Positions 27,771 through 37,396 of a DNA stretch of 64,000 nucleotides are shown here, one piece after another. The translations under genes and the position numbers were made by a program. This stretch comes from Microbulbifer sp. HZ11. GTDB lineage: Bacteria; Pseudomonadota; Gammaproteobacteria; Pseudomonadales; Cellvibrionaceae. A model generated the notes under the pieces. That model saw only the letters and a list, made by a program, of their open reading frames with translations, did no database searches and had not been told where the DNA came from. Location of the stretch: the NCBI RefSeq assembly GCF_000708675.1, contig NZ_JELR01000002.1, positions 868,001 through 932,000 of the forward strand, read 5' to 3'. Each line of letters opens with the position of its first letter. The first letter of the stretch is position 1.

Positions 27771-28403
27771 ATGGACCGTATTATCTTAGGCGTCATTACT
27801 GCTGTACTCGCGGTATTTTCCTACTCACTTTGGGACAAGAACCAGGATCTCGAACAGGAAGTCAAACGCGGCAAAATTTCTATTGACTCCACGATGCTCT
27901 CCAAGGCCACTGAGTTTACCTTTATGAAAGTGGAAAACCAGTTTACATATTATATGAAGGAAAAAAACATCGGCCCCAAAAATGGAAAGTGGGAAGCTCT
28001 TTATACATGGAGCTACCCGTTCAATTTTGGTTACAAGATCGAAGACAACTGGGACTGGTGTATTAATGTAGACCAGGAAGAAGGTGTCATCTCTATCAAT
28101 GCACCAAAGATCACGCAACTCAACAGGTCTGATGCATCGCCGAAGGCAGAGAAAATCTTCAATGGCGGTTTCAAGGCCACCCAGGTTGCCGCGCAGGAAT
28201 GGATGGTAGAAACGGCAAACAAAAAAATGAAAGACACTGCGTCTCGCTACCTTGAAAATACCACCGTTCAGGAGTCCGTTAAAAAATCCCTTTCATCCTT
28301 TTTTCGGGAGATTTTGAATGATGCCCATGAAGGGGAAAACCCGATCAACGAAGTCATCGTCAATATCACCGACGACAGCACTTGCAATGCGGCAAACATC
28401 TAG
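27771..28403 (+). CDS. Membrane-anchored protein of unknown function
   Basis: A 210-residue protein with an N-terminal hydrophobic anchor ('IILGVITAVLAVFSYSLW', about 4-21) followed by a charged 'DKNQDLEQEVKRGK' segment and a soluble domain rich in aromatic residues and Lys ('WEALYTWSYPFNFGYKIEDNWDW'). The anchor plus short coiled stretch suggests an inner-membrane protein with its domain on the periplasmic side. No family recognised. It lies in the accessory segment. Confidence 0.7.
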   Translation: MDRIILGVITAVLAVFSYSLWDKNQDLEQEVKRGKISIDSTMLSKATEFTFMKVENQFTYYMKEKNIGPKNGKWEALYTWSYPFNFGYKIEDNWDWCINVDQEEGVISINAPKITQLNRSDASPKAEKIFNGGFKATQVAAQEWMVETANKKMKDTASRYLENTTVQESVKKSLSSFFREILNDAHEGENPINEVIVNITDDSTCNAANI

Positions 28404-28569
28404 GACCGGAGTAAAATTCCGCCATACGGCCGCAAGAGAAGATCTGTGTATCAGTCGCGATGATGAGTAGGGCTTTACATGCACTTATTAGACAGAGGCG
28501 GCCGCTACTGAACAATGCGGCGAAGGCTCCCCAGATACAATCTTCACCAAATATGGACCGGAAAAAGTA

Positions 28570-28869
28570 ATGGAACATGAAATTCTCAGAATATTCCTGG
28601 CCAACCAGTGGCTCACCATACCGATATTCATCATCCTGGTAATCGGCATTACGCTCTTCTGGTTCGGTGGGCTGATGGCAGCGCTGACGGCGCTGGGTAA
28701 CAACCGCTGGGGTTGGGGGCTATCGTCGCTTGTTCTCGGCCCGATAACGGGATTTCCATACTCCCTGATCTACAACGAAGCCGAATACCCGAAATCACTG
28801 ATGATCAAGGGCCTGTTTTTCCTGCTTGCGGCGCTCGCTCTATCGCTCCTCGCATGGGCGATCAGCTGA
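28570..28869 (+). CDS. Small integral membrane protein
   Basis: A 99-residue protein with about three hydrophobic segments: 14-34 ('TIPIFIILVIGITLFWFGG'), a central 'GWGLSSLVLGPITGFPYSLIY', and a C-terminal 'GLFFLLAALALSLLAW'. Start at 28570 is preceded by GGAAAAAG. No family recognised. It is the middle of three small genes on the + strand with gaps of about 165 and 42 nt, which may form an operon. Confidence 0.65.
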   Translation: MEHEILRIFLANQWLTIPIFIILVIGITLFWFGGLMAALTALGNNRWGWGLSSLVLGPITGFPYSLIYNEAEYPKSLMIKGLFFLLAALALSLLAWAIS

Positions 28870-28911
28870 GCACGCTCATTCGTATGATAGTTTCTGTTCG
28901 GAGTATCCAGG

Positions 28912-29280
28912 ATGGTAAAAATAAGCGGAAGTAAAGACTGCGGAAATTCTCCCAAGAATCAGCTGGTGGAGAAAGTGGCTATCGCTATTGAGGTAGGTGA
29001 TCTTTCCTTTCTGAAGGAGTATCTGGACGATGAAATTATCTGGGAACGCTCAGATAACCTCCTCGCAGAGGGACAAGAAGTCTCGGACCACATCGAGCAG
29101 AGAAAAAATAAACTTTCTTCAGTAACTATTACGCATGTTATCTCGCACGGAAAAATTGGTGCAGTAAATGGGGTCAGCACCAACAACCAGGGAGAGCAAA
29201 TCCATTTCTGTCACGTCATAGCCTTCTCAAGCGTAAAATTCACCAGAATCAGCAGGCTGTGTAGCTACGGAAGGCCCTAG
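28912..29280 (+). CDS. SnoaL/NTF2-like domain protein
   Basis: A 122-residue cytoplasmic protein that reads like a small NTF2-like (SnoaL-type) cone fold: 'KVAIAIEVGDLSFLKEYLDDEIIWE' gives the opening helix and strand, and 'HVISHGKIGAVNGVSTNNQGEQIHFCHVIAF' the sheet. Such folds serve as small-molecule-binding pockets or enzymes; no catalytic residues can be assigned. The ribosome-binding sequence GGAGTATCCAGG precedes the ATG. Last of the three small genes in the accessory segment. Confidence 0.6.
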   Translation: MVKISGSKDCGNSPKNQLVEKVAIAIEVGDLSFLKEYLDDEIIWERSDNLLAEGQEVSDHIEQRKNKLSSVTITHVISHGKIGAVNGVSTNNQGEQIHFCHVIAFSSVKFTRISRLCSYGRP

Positions 29281-29381
29281 ATTTAAAGTAGTCCGATTTA
29301 GCGCCAGCTACCTGTGCTGGCACCACTGCGGTAATCCCGGTTATTTCTGCTGCACGTTAAAGCCATCTGGATGAACCAGTT

Positions 29382-29723
29382 GTGCCCCATACGCAGGGTC
29401 AACAGCCGCGACCGTGGCACAGTGCCACGCTCAAGCGCGACGACAGGATTATAAGCGATGCCAGTTATACACAGATGCTGGAGCCACGTGAGAAAACGCC
29501 CTGGAGTGGCATCCAGGTGGCACTGGCGTGGCGGGTGTATGAGAAAGATGGCCGGTTTATCGCGCGTCACCCGGGCAGCGTGCGCGGATACAAATCGCTG
29601 CTGATCAGTTATCCACAGGAGCGCAATGGCTTGGTGTTACTGACCAACGCGGCGAAAGCGCCGCAGTTTGAAATTGCGGACAAGCTGACGCAAATCTTGC
29701 GCGGTACGGGCATCTGGCAATAG
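29382..29723 (+). pseudogene. C-terminal remnant of a serine hydrolase (beta-lactamase family)
   Basis: From about 29420 the frame encodes only the last part of a class-C-like serine hydrolase: 'DRIISDASYTQMLEP' corresponds to the region before the KTG-type box, 'LAWRVYEKDGRFIARHPGSVRGYKSLLISYP' to the HSG/KTG-like region, and the end to the C-terminal helix. The N-terminal two thirds, including the SxxK nucleophile, are missing, and the upstream sequence does not supply them. I read it as a truncated leftover. Confidence 0.6.
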
Positions 29724-29816
29724 GACACCCACATATCAAGACCACGATGTACTGCGCCTCTGCAGGGTATTACTTCCCGACGATACAAAAGAGTCCGGTG
29801 ACCGCCTGTGTAAATC

Positions 29817-29911
29817 TCAACACAGGCAGGGCACTACGTCTGTCAGGCCTACCGCTTTTTCTTCCGCGTTGCTGAAGCCGGCGAACAGGATGGCCTGGTA
29901 GCGCTTGGCGC
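29817..29911 (-). pseudogene. Short C-terminal remnant of a DJ-1/PfpI family protein
   Basis: The minus-strand frame contains 'GFSNAEEKAVGLTDVVPC', which matches the conserved '...SNAEExAVGLTxVVPFLLE' tail of DJ-1/PfpI (YajL/ThiJ-like) proteins, then stops at TGA 29817-29819 soon after. The preceding part of the frame is unrelated. Only about 30 codons are recognisable, and the segment adjoins the nhaA end. Likely a remnant of a lost gene. Confidence 0.45.
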
Positions 29912-29959
29912 TGATGCCGAGCTGCTCGCGGGGTTGGCAAGATTGGTGAGGTTGCGCGG

Positions 29960-31300
29960 TTATTGATCCTTCGCCACCGCGCGGGCAGGCAAGCACATCA
30001 ACACGGTGAGACCGACCGCTGCAGAACAAAGGGACGCGATGACGATCCCCAGCTTGGCGCTGTCGATCAGGGTTTTATCGAACGCCATATTGGCGATGAA
30101 CAGCGCCATGGTGAAGCCAATGCCGGCGAGAAAACTGCCACCGACCATTAACTGCCAGCTGAGATCCGGGGGGCGGGTCGCTATGCGTGTGCGCAAAGCC
30201 AGCCAGCTAAACAGCAGGATTCCCAGCGGCTTGCCAATTACAAAACCGGCGACAATGGCCAGCGTGACCGAACTGCCAAAGTCGCTGAAGTTGAGTGTCA
30301 GCCCGGCATTGGCAAGGGCGAACAGGGGCATGATGAAAAAGCCCACCCAGGGGTGCAGCCACATCTCCAGCCGCTCCAGTGGCGATAGGGTTTCTCGCGC
30401 GGCAACTTCTGCCGCTTGCAGCGTGTGTCGATCGGCGGTATCGGCACTGCTCTGGGTAATGCCTGGGTGCGCCACTACCTGGCCCAGTATCGCGTACAGG
30501 CGCTCGGCACTCACCCAGCGGCGCGCGGGAGTCATCAAACCCAGTATCACGCCGGTGACGGTGGCGTGAATGCCAGAGGCATCCACCGCAAGCCAGGTGA
30601 GCCCGCCCATCACGAAATACAGCGGAAAACCGCGGAAACCGAGCATTGCCATGGCGCGAATGATGATCAGGCCCAGTACGGCCAGCGCCAGGAAGCCCCA
30701 CACAAGGTCGCCACTGTAGCCAATGGCCACCACAAGGATGGCGCCGATGTCGTCAACGATCGCCAGTGACAGCATAAAGACGCGCAAGCTTAGCGGTATG
30801 CGTGAGCCGAGTAGTGCCAGACAGCCGATGACAAACGCCGTGTCCGTCGCCATAACGGTGCCCCACCCCGGCTCGCCGGGTTGACCAGATTGCAGCGCCA
30901 GGTAGATCAACGCCGGCGCGAGCATACCGCCGAGGGCGGCGGATATGGATAGCGCCGCCATGCGCGGGTTGTGGAGTTCGCCAAGCACCAGCTCGCGCTT
31001 GAGCTCCAGTGCGACCACAAAGAAAAACAGTGTCATCAGGCCATCGTTTATCCACTCCCGCAGCGCGCGCGCAAACTCCAGCGTACCGATCTTGAGACCG
31101 ATCGATGTCTCCCAGATATGTTCGAAGGCATTGGCCCAGGGTGAATTGGATAGAACCAGGGCGGCAATGGTAAACAGCAGGAGCATCGCGCCAGCGGCGG
31201 ATTCGATGTGCAGGAAGCGCACAAAGGGTTGCTTCAGCCGATGAACGAGTTCCCGGGGCAATTGCGTGGTTTCTGGTGCTTCTTGCTGCTCTGTAGTCAT
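29960..31300 (-). CDS. nhaA: Na+/H+ antiporter NhaA
   Basis: A 446-residue polytopic inner-membrane antiporter exchanging Na+ for protons, important for salt and pH homeostasis. Typical features include 'WINDGLMTLFFFVVALELKRE' near the N terminus, 'VMATDTAFVIGCLALLG', and the tandem aspartates in 'SLAIVDDIGAILVVA' that form the ion-binding site. The start at ATG 31298-31300 removes a 17-residue non-homologous extension. About 55 residues longer than E. coli NhaA, partly in the loop around 'SSADTADRHTLQAAEVAARE'. It is flanked by gene remnants on both sides. Confidence 0.93.
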   Translation of the reverse strand: MTTEQQEAPETTQLPRELVHRLKQPFVRFLHIESAAGAMLLLFTIAALVLSNSPWANAFEHIWETSIGLKIGTLEFARALREWINDGLMTLFFFVVALELKRELVLGELHNPRMAALSISAALGGMLAPALIYLALQSGQPGEPGWGTVMATDTAFVIGCLALLGSRIPLSLRVFMLSLAIVDDIGAILVVAIGYSGDLVWGFLALAVLGLIIIRAMAMLGFRGFPLYFVMGGLTWLAVDASGIHATVTGVILGLMTPARRWVSAERLYAILGQVVAHPGITQSSADTADRHTLQAAEVAARETLSPLERLEMWLHPWVGFFIMPLFALANAGLTLNFSDFGSSVTLAIVAGFVIGKPLGILLFSWLALRTRIATRPPDLSWQLMVGGSFLAGIGFTMALFIANMAFDKTLIDSAKLGIVIASLCSAAVGLTVLMCLPARAVAKDQ

Positions 31301-31504
31301 TCGCTGCTGGTGAGCTCGACGTTTGTGGCATTGGGGGACGCGCGCATCCACCTTGGCAATCAGCTTCTGCGCCCATGGATCTTAGTCGGGCGAATATGGG
31401 CTCGCCAGTAACACGCGGCCGCCATTGGCGGATCGAGGCCTATACCGGGGCGACCCCTGATATAAGACACTTCGATTCTTTGGGACACTGCCTTTCAGAA
31501 TATG

Positions 31505-31722
31505 AATATCAGAAACATAGACCATATCTTCGTATCGCGATTCGGGGTTTTCGTGGTAGAAACTGAGAACATGCAGGGCTGAATGTTTGGCGGCGAACAC
31601 CAGACAGTCGCCCCTGAAGGCCTACAAGAAATCACTCAGATTCCAGAACCCGCTCAGGCGGACTACAAAATATGGAAGCACTTGAGACACTGCTTGATGT
31701 ACCACCGGATACTATTCACAAT
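31505..31722 (+). pseudogene. Decayed second copy of the NERD-nuclease gene
   Basis: This stretch is clearly homologous at the nucleotide level to about 26896-27114 of the intact NERD gene: both read 'DHIFVSRFG-[IV]-FV-[IV]-ETxNMQG' in frame. In this copy the next codon, TGG (Trp) in the intact gene, is TGA (31580-31582). About 30 nt later a frameshift puts the recognisable 'YKKSLRFQNPLRR' DNA in another frame. The 5' and 3' ends are missing. The remnant lies about 4.6 kb from the intact gene with nhaA between them. Confidence 0.85.
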
Positions 31723-31929
31723 GCAGACAGACATTTCCAAATGCATTTAATTACTTGTCTCCAGTCCTGAAGATTTTTCGGCTTCGCGACAATTCAGACA
31801 AGAATTTCATGACCACACTGAGAGAAAACCTGGCTCCTTAGTCCGGGACACAACTAAAAACCGCGCGCATGGAGCTTCGGTCCAGTTAATTTCTAGAAGA
31901 CTTCGGCTAGGGTGTCCATGGTAAATTCA

Positions 31930-32236
31930 CCAGAGATACCGTGGGGACCTTTGGTGGTTTATTTGCCACTTATCGCACATCCGGCGATATCTGTCTGCTA
32001 TTCAAGGGCGGGGCTTTCTGGGGGGCAGGAACAGCGGCGGTCTGGCTGGAGGTGTGGGCATCGGCAGTAACCTGGGTTCTTCACTGAACCTTGAACTGGA
32101 TGCAAACTCCTATGGCGGAAATGGTGTTCCGCAGCTTTGCCGCCCTACCCCGGATCCAGAGCCAGAGCCAGAGCCAGAGCCGCGTATTAAAATGGTCACC
32201 GCCGCGCTTCGAAAACAGTGTTATCGAGAGCGTTAA
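31930..32236 (+). pseudogene. Possible frameshifted remnant of an OmpA-type outer-membrane protein
   Basis: Two frames carry features of an OmpA-OmpF-type porin. One reads 'GGLFATYRTSGDICLLFKGGAF'-like barrel sequence (about 31945-32020). The other, after a shift, reads 'GVGIGSNLGSSLNLELDANSYGGNG' and then 'CRPTPDPEPEPEPEPR', typical of the Pro/Glu linker before the OmpA domain; the DNA there is four tandem copies of a 6-nt GAGCCA unit. The OmpA domain itself is absent and the frame stops at 32234-32236. The assignment depends on pattern only. Confidence 0.35.
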
Positions 32237-32802
32237 TCAATATGAGGCCGGGCCTCGACAAAGACAAATGGAAACCACGCTAATGGAGACCATGTATTTC
32301 TGTCGCTTTCAACGTGGATCTCGAAGTTTCCGTCAACCATCTTTGTCTTATTCAATACTTTTTTCGTGTAGCCATATACATTTTCCCAGCAGGCATACCC
32401 TTCGGTCCGCAAGGATGTGGCGATATAAGATGCGAGACTACGCTGGTTATCAGCCGTTCTTCCCGAATAGCAGGCGTAAACATTGATCCGGCATTTGGCT
32501 ACCTTCCGAAGTCCACACCTTCTCAGTCGATCAACTATCTCCGATTGGTCAATTACCCCTTTATTGGCATCACCCAGTACCTTAAAGCTTTTGTATGAGT
32601 GACCAATAATATAGATTTCATCATCGTCACCCGCAGCATTCAATGTGGCGGGGCAGGAGCCATTATCGCAAAACAGCTCACCAATCGCCGGTGACCGTAT
32701 GTCGCCATCTGCGGGCACCATTCTGTGACCGACGCCACGAACGAGATTCTTTAAAGTATCGACGCCAGTGCCGTCATCAAATGGGTAATAGAGATATATC
32801 AT
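32233..32802 (-). CDS. Caspase-fold-like protein (candidate clan CD cysteine peptidase)
   Basis: A 189-residue protein without signal peptide. 'DDEIYIIGHSYKSFKVLG' places a histidine after a hydrophobic strand and 'CRINVYACYSGRTADNQ' places a cysteine after the next strand, the H and C spacing and 'xxACYSG' style of caspase/C80/CHAT-type folds. 'QRSLASYIATSLRTEGYACWENVYGYTKKV' fits the helix and strand after the cysteine. Activity is inferred from these motifs only. It stands alone in the accessory segment, opposite in strand to its neighbours; the ribosome-binding site is GGAT. Confidence 0.5.
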   Translation of the reverse strand: MIYLYYPFDDGTGVDTLKNLVRGVGHRMVPADGDIRSPAIGELFCDNGSCPATLNAAGDDDEIYIIGHSYKSFKVLGDANKGVIDQSEIVDRLRRCGLRKVAKCRINVYACYSGRTADNQRSLASYIATSLRTEGYACWENVYGYTKKVLNKTKMVDGNFEIHVESDRNTWSPLAWFPFVFVEARPHID

Positions 32803-33287
32803 GATGCCAATCCTTGACTGAAAAAGTTATGTCCATAAAAGTCGGAGGGAGAATCTATCACCGAGAGAACGCGCACAAAAGCATATAGCAGCTTGAAATT
32901 AAATTTTCCGTGAAGAACCACGGCTTATTTGCAAGATTTGAATGTTTTATCTGCCAGATTTAATTCTTGCAGATCGACAATGACACCTCCCCCGGCTCTA
33001 CATCGCATTTCAGCGTCAAGTGCCGGCGACGAAACGCAAGCCGCCAGTATTGGCCATCGCACTCTGACCCTCTACTTGCCTTGGGCAGCCCCTGAAGATG
33101 TAATTCCCGCCATTTTTTCCGGACTAGCGGTTCTTTTTGACCACCTGATACGCCTACTCAATATCAGCGCTCGAAATAATAACCGGTCTCCGCCACTGAA
33201 CCTGGCACCCCTTGTCGACGGTATCAATATGTCTCTGTAGAAGCGCCAATTGACTGCCCAATAACAACAATAAAAGTGGAGCGAACC
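32803..33287. other. Intergenic region ahead of the sugar-phosphorylase operon
   Basis: About 485 bp. A 103-codon frame on the + strand (32929-33240) has no ribosome-binding site, domain or signal and is not accepted as a gene. The region should carry the promoter of the transporter-phosphorylase pair. No operator repeat was recognised. Confidence 0.4.
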
Positions 33288-34760
33288 ATGCCTTCGCCTG
33301 ACTCACAGAACTCCCAGATCGAATACCCTAACCCTCGCCTCGCGCGGCTCGGGATGGGCGAGAAAGCCGGCTTCGCTCTCGGTGATTTCGGTTTCAATCT
33401 TTACTGGACCTGTATTGCCTCTTTTCTTGCGGTTTTCTATACCGATGTTTTTGGACTGCCGGCGGCCATCGCCGGCACCCTGCTGCTGGTTACCAAACTT
33501 ATTGATGCGGTGACAGACCCGCTGATGGGGGCTATCGCAGATCGCACCCGTACCCGCTGGGGAAAGTTTCGCCCTTACCTGCTGTTTGCCGGCCTACCCA
33601 TGGCCGCGGCCTCGGTGCTTACCTTCACCACCCCGGATCTGAATGAAACCGGCAAGATTATTTACGCTTTTATCACCTACAGCGCGATGATGTTGGGGTA
33701 CACCGTGCTGAGCACACCCTACGCATCGCTCTCCGGGGTGATGACCGCGCATGCGCAGGAGCGCAACACCTTGATCAGCTGGCGATTTATCGCCGCTTTT
33801 ATCGGTATGACCTGTGTCAATAAATACACCTTGCCGTTGGTGGAATGGTTGGGGCGGGGAGATGAGCAGCTTGGCTGGCAGCTCACCATGACGGTGTACG
33901 GCGCCCTGGCTTGCGTGATATTCACAGTGACTTTTTTCGCTACCCGCGAGCGTATCGAGCCACCGGTATTACAAAAAACCAAACCCCTGGACGACATAAA
34001 GGATCTCCTGCGCAATCGCCCCTGGCTGATTCTGGTGGGGCTGCAGATGGTCATCATGCTGACCATTACCCTGCGCGGCGGTTCCAGTTATTACTACCTG
34101 ATGTACTACGTGGAGCGCCCGGAGCTGATTTCCAACTACCTGGCGGTGCAGGCGCTTGCTCTGGCCGCCGGCGCGGCGATCACGCCGCTGCTGACCCGCT
34201 ATGTGGACAAGGCCCGCTTGATCGTGATTCTGATGGCGGTGGTCGGCACACTGTCCCTGGCCTTTTATTTTGTTCCGAAAGATGCGGTGTGGCTGATGTT
34301 TACCCTCAACATTCTGATCAGCCTGGCGCTGGGGCCAAAATCTCCCCTGGCGTGGTCGATGTTTGCCGACTGCGCCGATTACACCGAGTGGCGCAGCGGG
34401 CGCCGCGCCACCGCGATGACGTTTTCCGCTGCCACCTTCTCCATGAAATTGGGCGGAGCCATGGGCTCTGCATTGATGCTGTGGGTATTGGCGGCCATCG
34501 GTTATGTGGCACGGGAGGCGCAGAGCGGTGCCTCACAAGCCGGTATCGCCCTGCTGCAAACGGTCATACCCGGTGTCTTCGCGCTGCTCGCAGCCGCAGT
34601 GGCAAGTTTCTATCCATTGGACAATGCACGCCTGGCGCGTATTCAGCAGGAACTGGGCAGGCGGACCGCAACCGCGCAGCCAGATACAGAAGAATTCCCC
34701 CAAGCGTCTGGAAAAAATCCGCCCCCGGAAAATCCATCCATGGGCACCGCAACATCGTGA
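33288..34760 (+). CDS. GPH-family sugar:cation symporter
   Basis: A 490-residue, 12-helix major-facilitator protein of the glycoside-pentoside-hexuronide (GPH) family. The N-terminal '[33 protein letters not shown]' and '[29 protein letters not shown]' are diagnostic. It imports glycosides with Na+ or H+ into the cytoplasm. Start at ATG 33288 with GGAG eight nt upstream; a GTG four codons earlier overlaps that ribosome-binding site. It precedes the GH94 gene by 13 nt, so the pair forms an operon and the transported sugar is probably the phosphorylase substrate. Confidence 0.9.
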   Translation: MPSPDSQNSQIEYPNPRLARLGMGEKAGFALGDFGFNLYWTCIASFLAVFYTDVFGLPAAIAGTLLLVTKLIDAVTDPLMGAIADRTRTRWGKFRPYLLFAGLPMAAASVLTFTTPDLNETGKIIYAFITYSAMMLGYTVLSTPYASLSGVMTAHAQERNTLISWRFIAAFIGMTCVNKYTLPLVEWLGRGDEQLGWQLTMTVYGALACVIFTVTFFATRERIEPPVLQKTKPLDDIKDLLRNRPWLILVGLQMVIMLTITLRGGSSYYYLMYYVERPELISNYLAVQALALAAGAAITPLLTRYVDKARLIVILMAVVGTLSLAFYFVPKDAVWLMFTLNILISLALGPKSPLAWSMFADCADYTEWRSGRRATAMTFSAATFSMKLGGAMGSALMLWVLAAIGYVAREAQSGASQAGIALLQTVIPGVFALLAAAVASFYPLDNARLARIQQELGRRTATAQPDTEEFPQASGKNPPPENPSMGTATS

Positions 34761-34773
34761 GGATAGTTTCCGT

Positions 34774-37239
34774 ATGAAAAACGCCACCGGTAATTCCCCG
34801 CTGGTAGCCAATAGCGAAGATGGCGCACGCTGTGAGCTGACAAGCCCCACGGCCATGCCCACAGCCAGCGCCTTTCTGTGGAACCGGCGCATGCTGGTAC
34901 AGGTAAACTGCCGGGGCTTTGTGGTGGCGCGCCATATGCAACCCGAGCCCGCCGCCTACGCTCATGCTCCCAATCTCGAAGCCAAAACCTTTATGCAGCC
35001 GGAGCAGCCGTTCTATGCGCACCACCCGGGGCGGTTTCTGTATGTAAAGGACGAGGATAGTGGTGCGCTGTTTTCCGCTCCTTACGAGCCAGTGCGCACC
35101 AGCGCAGATCAGTTCTGCTTTTCCGTCGGCAGTGGTGACATCAACTGGCGTCTGCATCACGCCGGCGTGGACGTGACCATGACGCTGCGCCTGCCTGTGG
35201 ACGACGCTGTGGAATTGTGGGAATGCACCCTGCGCAATGACGGCCCCAGGCCGCGACGGATTTCCGCTTACCCCTATTTTCCTGTGGGTTATATGAGCTG
35301 GATGAATCAGTCCGGCGAATATCGCGCGGACCTGGGCGGTATCGTCTGCTCCAGTATCACGCCCTACCAGAAGGTGGACGATTACTTCAAAAATCGCCAT
35401 CTGAAAGACAAAACTTTCCTGCTGCATGAAACTACGCCGGACGCCTGGGAGGCCGCCCAGTCCGTGTTTGAGGGCGAGGGTGGCCTGCACAACCCCGATG
35501 GGGTAAGTCAACAGTTGCTGGGTTGCGGCGATGCCCGCTATCACGTGCCGACGGCGGCGCTGCAATACCAAATGCAACTGGCTCCGGGGGAGGAGCGCAC
35601 TCTGCGCTTTCTGTTCGGCCCGGCCCGGGACGACGAGGAAATTTCCGCGCTGCGCGAACGCTACCTGTCCGCCACCGGATTCGCCGCTGCCGCCCACGAA
35701 TATCAGGTTTATTTGGCGCAAGGGCGCGGTGGTCTACAGATCGAAACCCCGGATCGGGCACTGGATACATTTGCCAACCACTGGCTGCCGCGGCAGGTGT
35801 TCTATCACGGGGACGTCAACCGCCTGACCACAGACCCGCAAACCCGCAACTACCTGCAGGATCAGCTGGGCATGGCCTATATCCGGCCACAGACGGCTCG
35901 TGCCGCGCTGTTGCGTACTCTCAGTCAGCAGAAGCCGGATGGCTCCCTGCCCGACGGTATTCTGCTCAGCCCGGACGCCGAGCTGAAATATATTAATCAG
36001 GTCCCCCATACGGATCACTGTGTGTGGCTGTCGATTTTTCTGCACGGGTATCTCGCTGAAACCGGCGATTACACACTGCTCGACGAGCGGGTGATCACCG
36101 AAAGTGCAGGTGAAATGGAAGGTGATGAGCGAAGCGTATTCCACTGCGTGAGCTGCGCCATGGACTGGCTGGCAGCGGCCCGCGACGAACGAGGCCTCAG
36201 TTATATCGGTCAGGGGGATTGGTGTGACCCGATGAATATGGTGGGCTACCGGGGGCGCGGCGTATCCGGCTGGCTTTCCCTCGCCACCGCCTATGCACTG
36301 AAACTCTGGGCGGAAATCTGCCGGCAGCAGAAACAGTTGGAGCCCGCGGAAAAATATGCCCGCGTTGCCACGGAGCTCAACAGCGCGGTCAATCGCCACC
36401 TGTGGGATGGCGACTGGTTCGCCCGCGGCATTACCGATGACGGCAAGGTTTTCGGAGTGAGCGAGGATCAGGAGGGAAGTATCTTCCTCAATCCTCAGAG
36501 CTGGGCACTGCTGAGCGGTGCCGCCGATGACAATCAGCGCAAGCGACTGCTGCGTGCGGTGGAACAGCAACTGGCAACGCCTTTTGGGCCGATGATGCTG
36601 GCTCCCGCTTACACGGGGATGCGCGAGGATGTTGGCCGTGTTACCCAGAAATTTCCCGGCTCGGCAGAAAATGGCTCTGTGTATAACCACGCGGCGGCGT
36701 TTTATATCTATAGCCTCTTTACCATCGGCGAGAGTGACCGGGCCTGGCGCTTGCTGCGGCAGATGCTTCCCGGCCCGGATCGTGAGGATCTGGTACAGCG
36801 CGGACAACTACCGGTATTTATCCCCAATTACTATCGCGGCGCATGGCACCAGTACCCCGCACACGCCGGCCGTTCCAGCCAGCTACTGCATACCGGTACC
36901 GCGGCCTGGATCTACCGCTGTCTTATCGAAGAGCTGTTCGGCTTGAAAGGTGAAGGCGAGGGCCTGCGCATTTCTCCGCAGCTACCCTCCCACTGGCCGC
37001 AGGCACGGGTGCAGCGCCGTTTCCGGAGCGCGGTGTTTGATGTTCAGTTTGAGCGTCGGGTCCACGGCGATGAGCTGCAGGTGTACGCCGATGGCGAACA
37101 GCTTGCGGAGCCCTTGATCAGCCCGGTTGAGGCCGGGCGCGTTTACCACTTGCGCGTATTATTGCCGCCAGGGGATATCTCCCAACTGGCAGAAAGTCTG
37201 GAAGACGCGAACACGACACAAAATCCCCACCTCGCCTGA
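34774..37239 (+). CDS. GH94 disaccharide phosphorylase, probably cellobionic acid phosphorylase
   Basis: An 821-residue GH94 enzyme, cytoplasmic, that cleaves a beta-1,4-linked disaccharide with inorganic phosphate to give alpha-glucose-1-phosphate. Residues about 25-290 form the N-terminal beta-sandwich, the middle an (alpha/alpha)6 barrel, with the catalytic aspartate in '[15 protein letters not shown]'. In cellobiose phosphorylases this box is usually 'GDWND'; the '[11 protein letters not shown]' version is the one I associate with cellobionic acid phosphorylase of cellulolytic marine and plant-associated bacteria. That substrate is an inference. ATG at 34774 has GAGGA upstream and 13 nt separate it from the transporter. 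Confidence 0.82.
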   Translation: MKNATGNSPLVANSEDGARCELTSPTAMPTASAFLWNRRMLVQVNCRGFVVARHMQPEPAAYAHAPNLEAKTFMQPEQPFYAHHPGRFLYVKDEDSGALFSAPYEPVRTSADQFCFSVGSGDINWRLHHAGVDVTMTLRLPVDDAVELWECTLRNDGPRPRRISAYPYFPVGYMSWMNQSGEYRADLGGIVCSSITPYQKVDDYFKNRHLKDKTFLLHETTPDAWEAAQSVFEGEGGLHNPDGVSQQLLGCGDARYHVPTAALQYQMQLAPGEERTLRFLFGPARDDEEISALRERYLSATGFAAAAHEYQVYLAQGRGGLQIETPDRALDTFANHWLPRQVFYHGDVNRLTTDPQTRNYLQDQLGMAYIRPQTARAALLRTLSQQKPDGSLPDGILLSPDAELKYINQVPHTDHCVWLSIFLHGYLAETGDYTLLDERVITESAGEMEGDERSVFHCVSCAMDWLAAARDERGLSYIGQGDWCDPMNMVGYRGRGVSGWLSLATAYALKLWAEICRQQKQLEPAEKYARVATELNSAVNRHLWDGDWFARGITDDGKVFGVSEDQEGSIFLNPQSWALLSGAADDNQRKRLLRAVEQQLATPFGPMMLAPAYTGMREDVGRVTQKFPGSAENGSVYNHAAAFYIYSLFTIGESDRAWRLLRQMLPGPDREDLVQRGQLPVFIPNYYRGAWHQYPAHAGRSSQLLHTGTAAWIYRCLIEELFGLKGEGEGLRISPQLPSHWPQARVQRRFRSAVFDVQFERRVHGDELQVYADGEQLAEPLISPVEAGRVYHLRVLLPPGDISQLAESLEDANTTQNPHLA

Positions 37240-37396
37240 AGAACCTGCTTCAGCGCCACTGTCAGGCGGCGCTGCGGCGGCTGGACGGCCATACACGCCT
37301 GCTTCTTTATTTGTTTGTCACACTCTCTGTGCAGAATTCAATTCTCTCCTGTCACGCACACATCAGATATTCAATTCAGAAACCGGGATTCACACC

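Noticed and set aside
32929-33240. 103-codon + strand frame before the transporter gene
   Set aside because: No ribosome-binding site, no domain and a composition unlike a protein.
34564-35721. 385-codon frame antisense to the GH94 gene and the transporter end
   Set aside because: Both forward genes are strongly conserved; the antisense frame has no motif.
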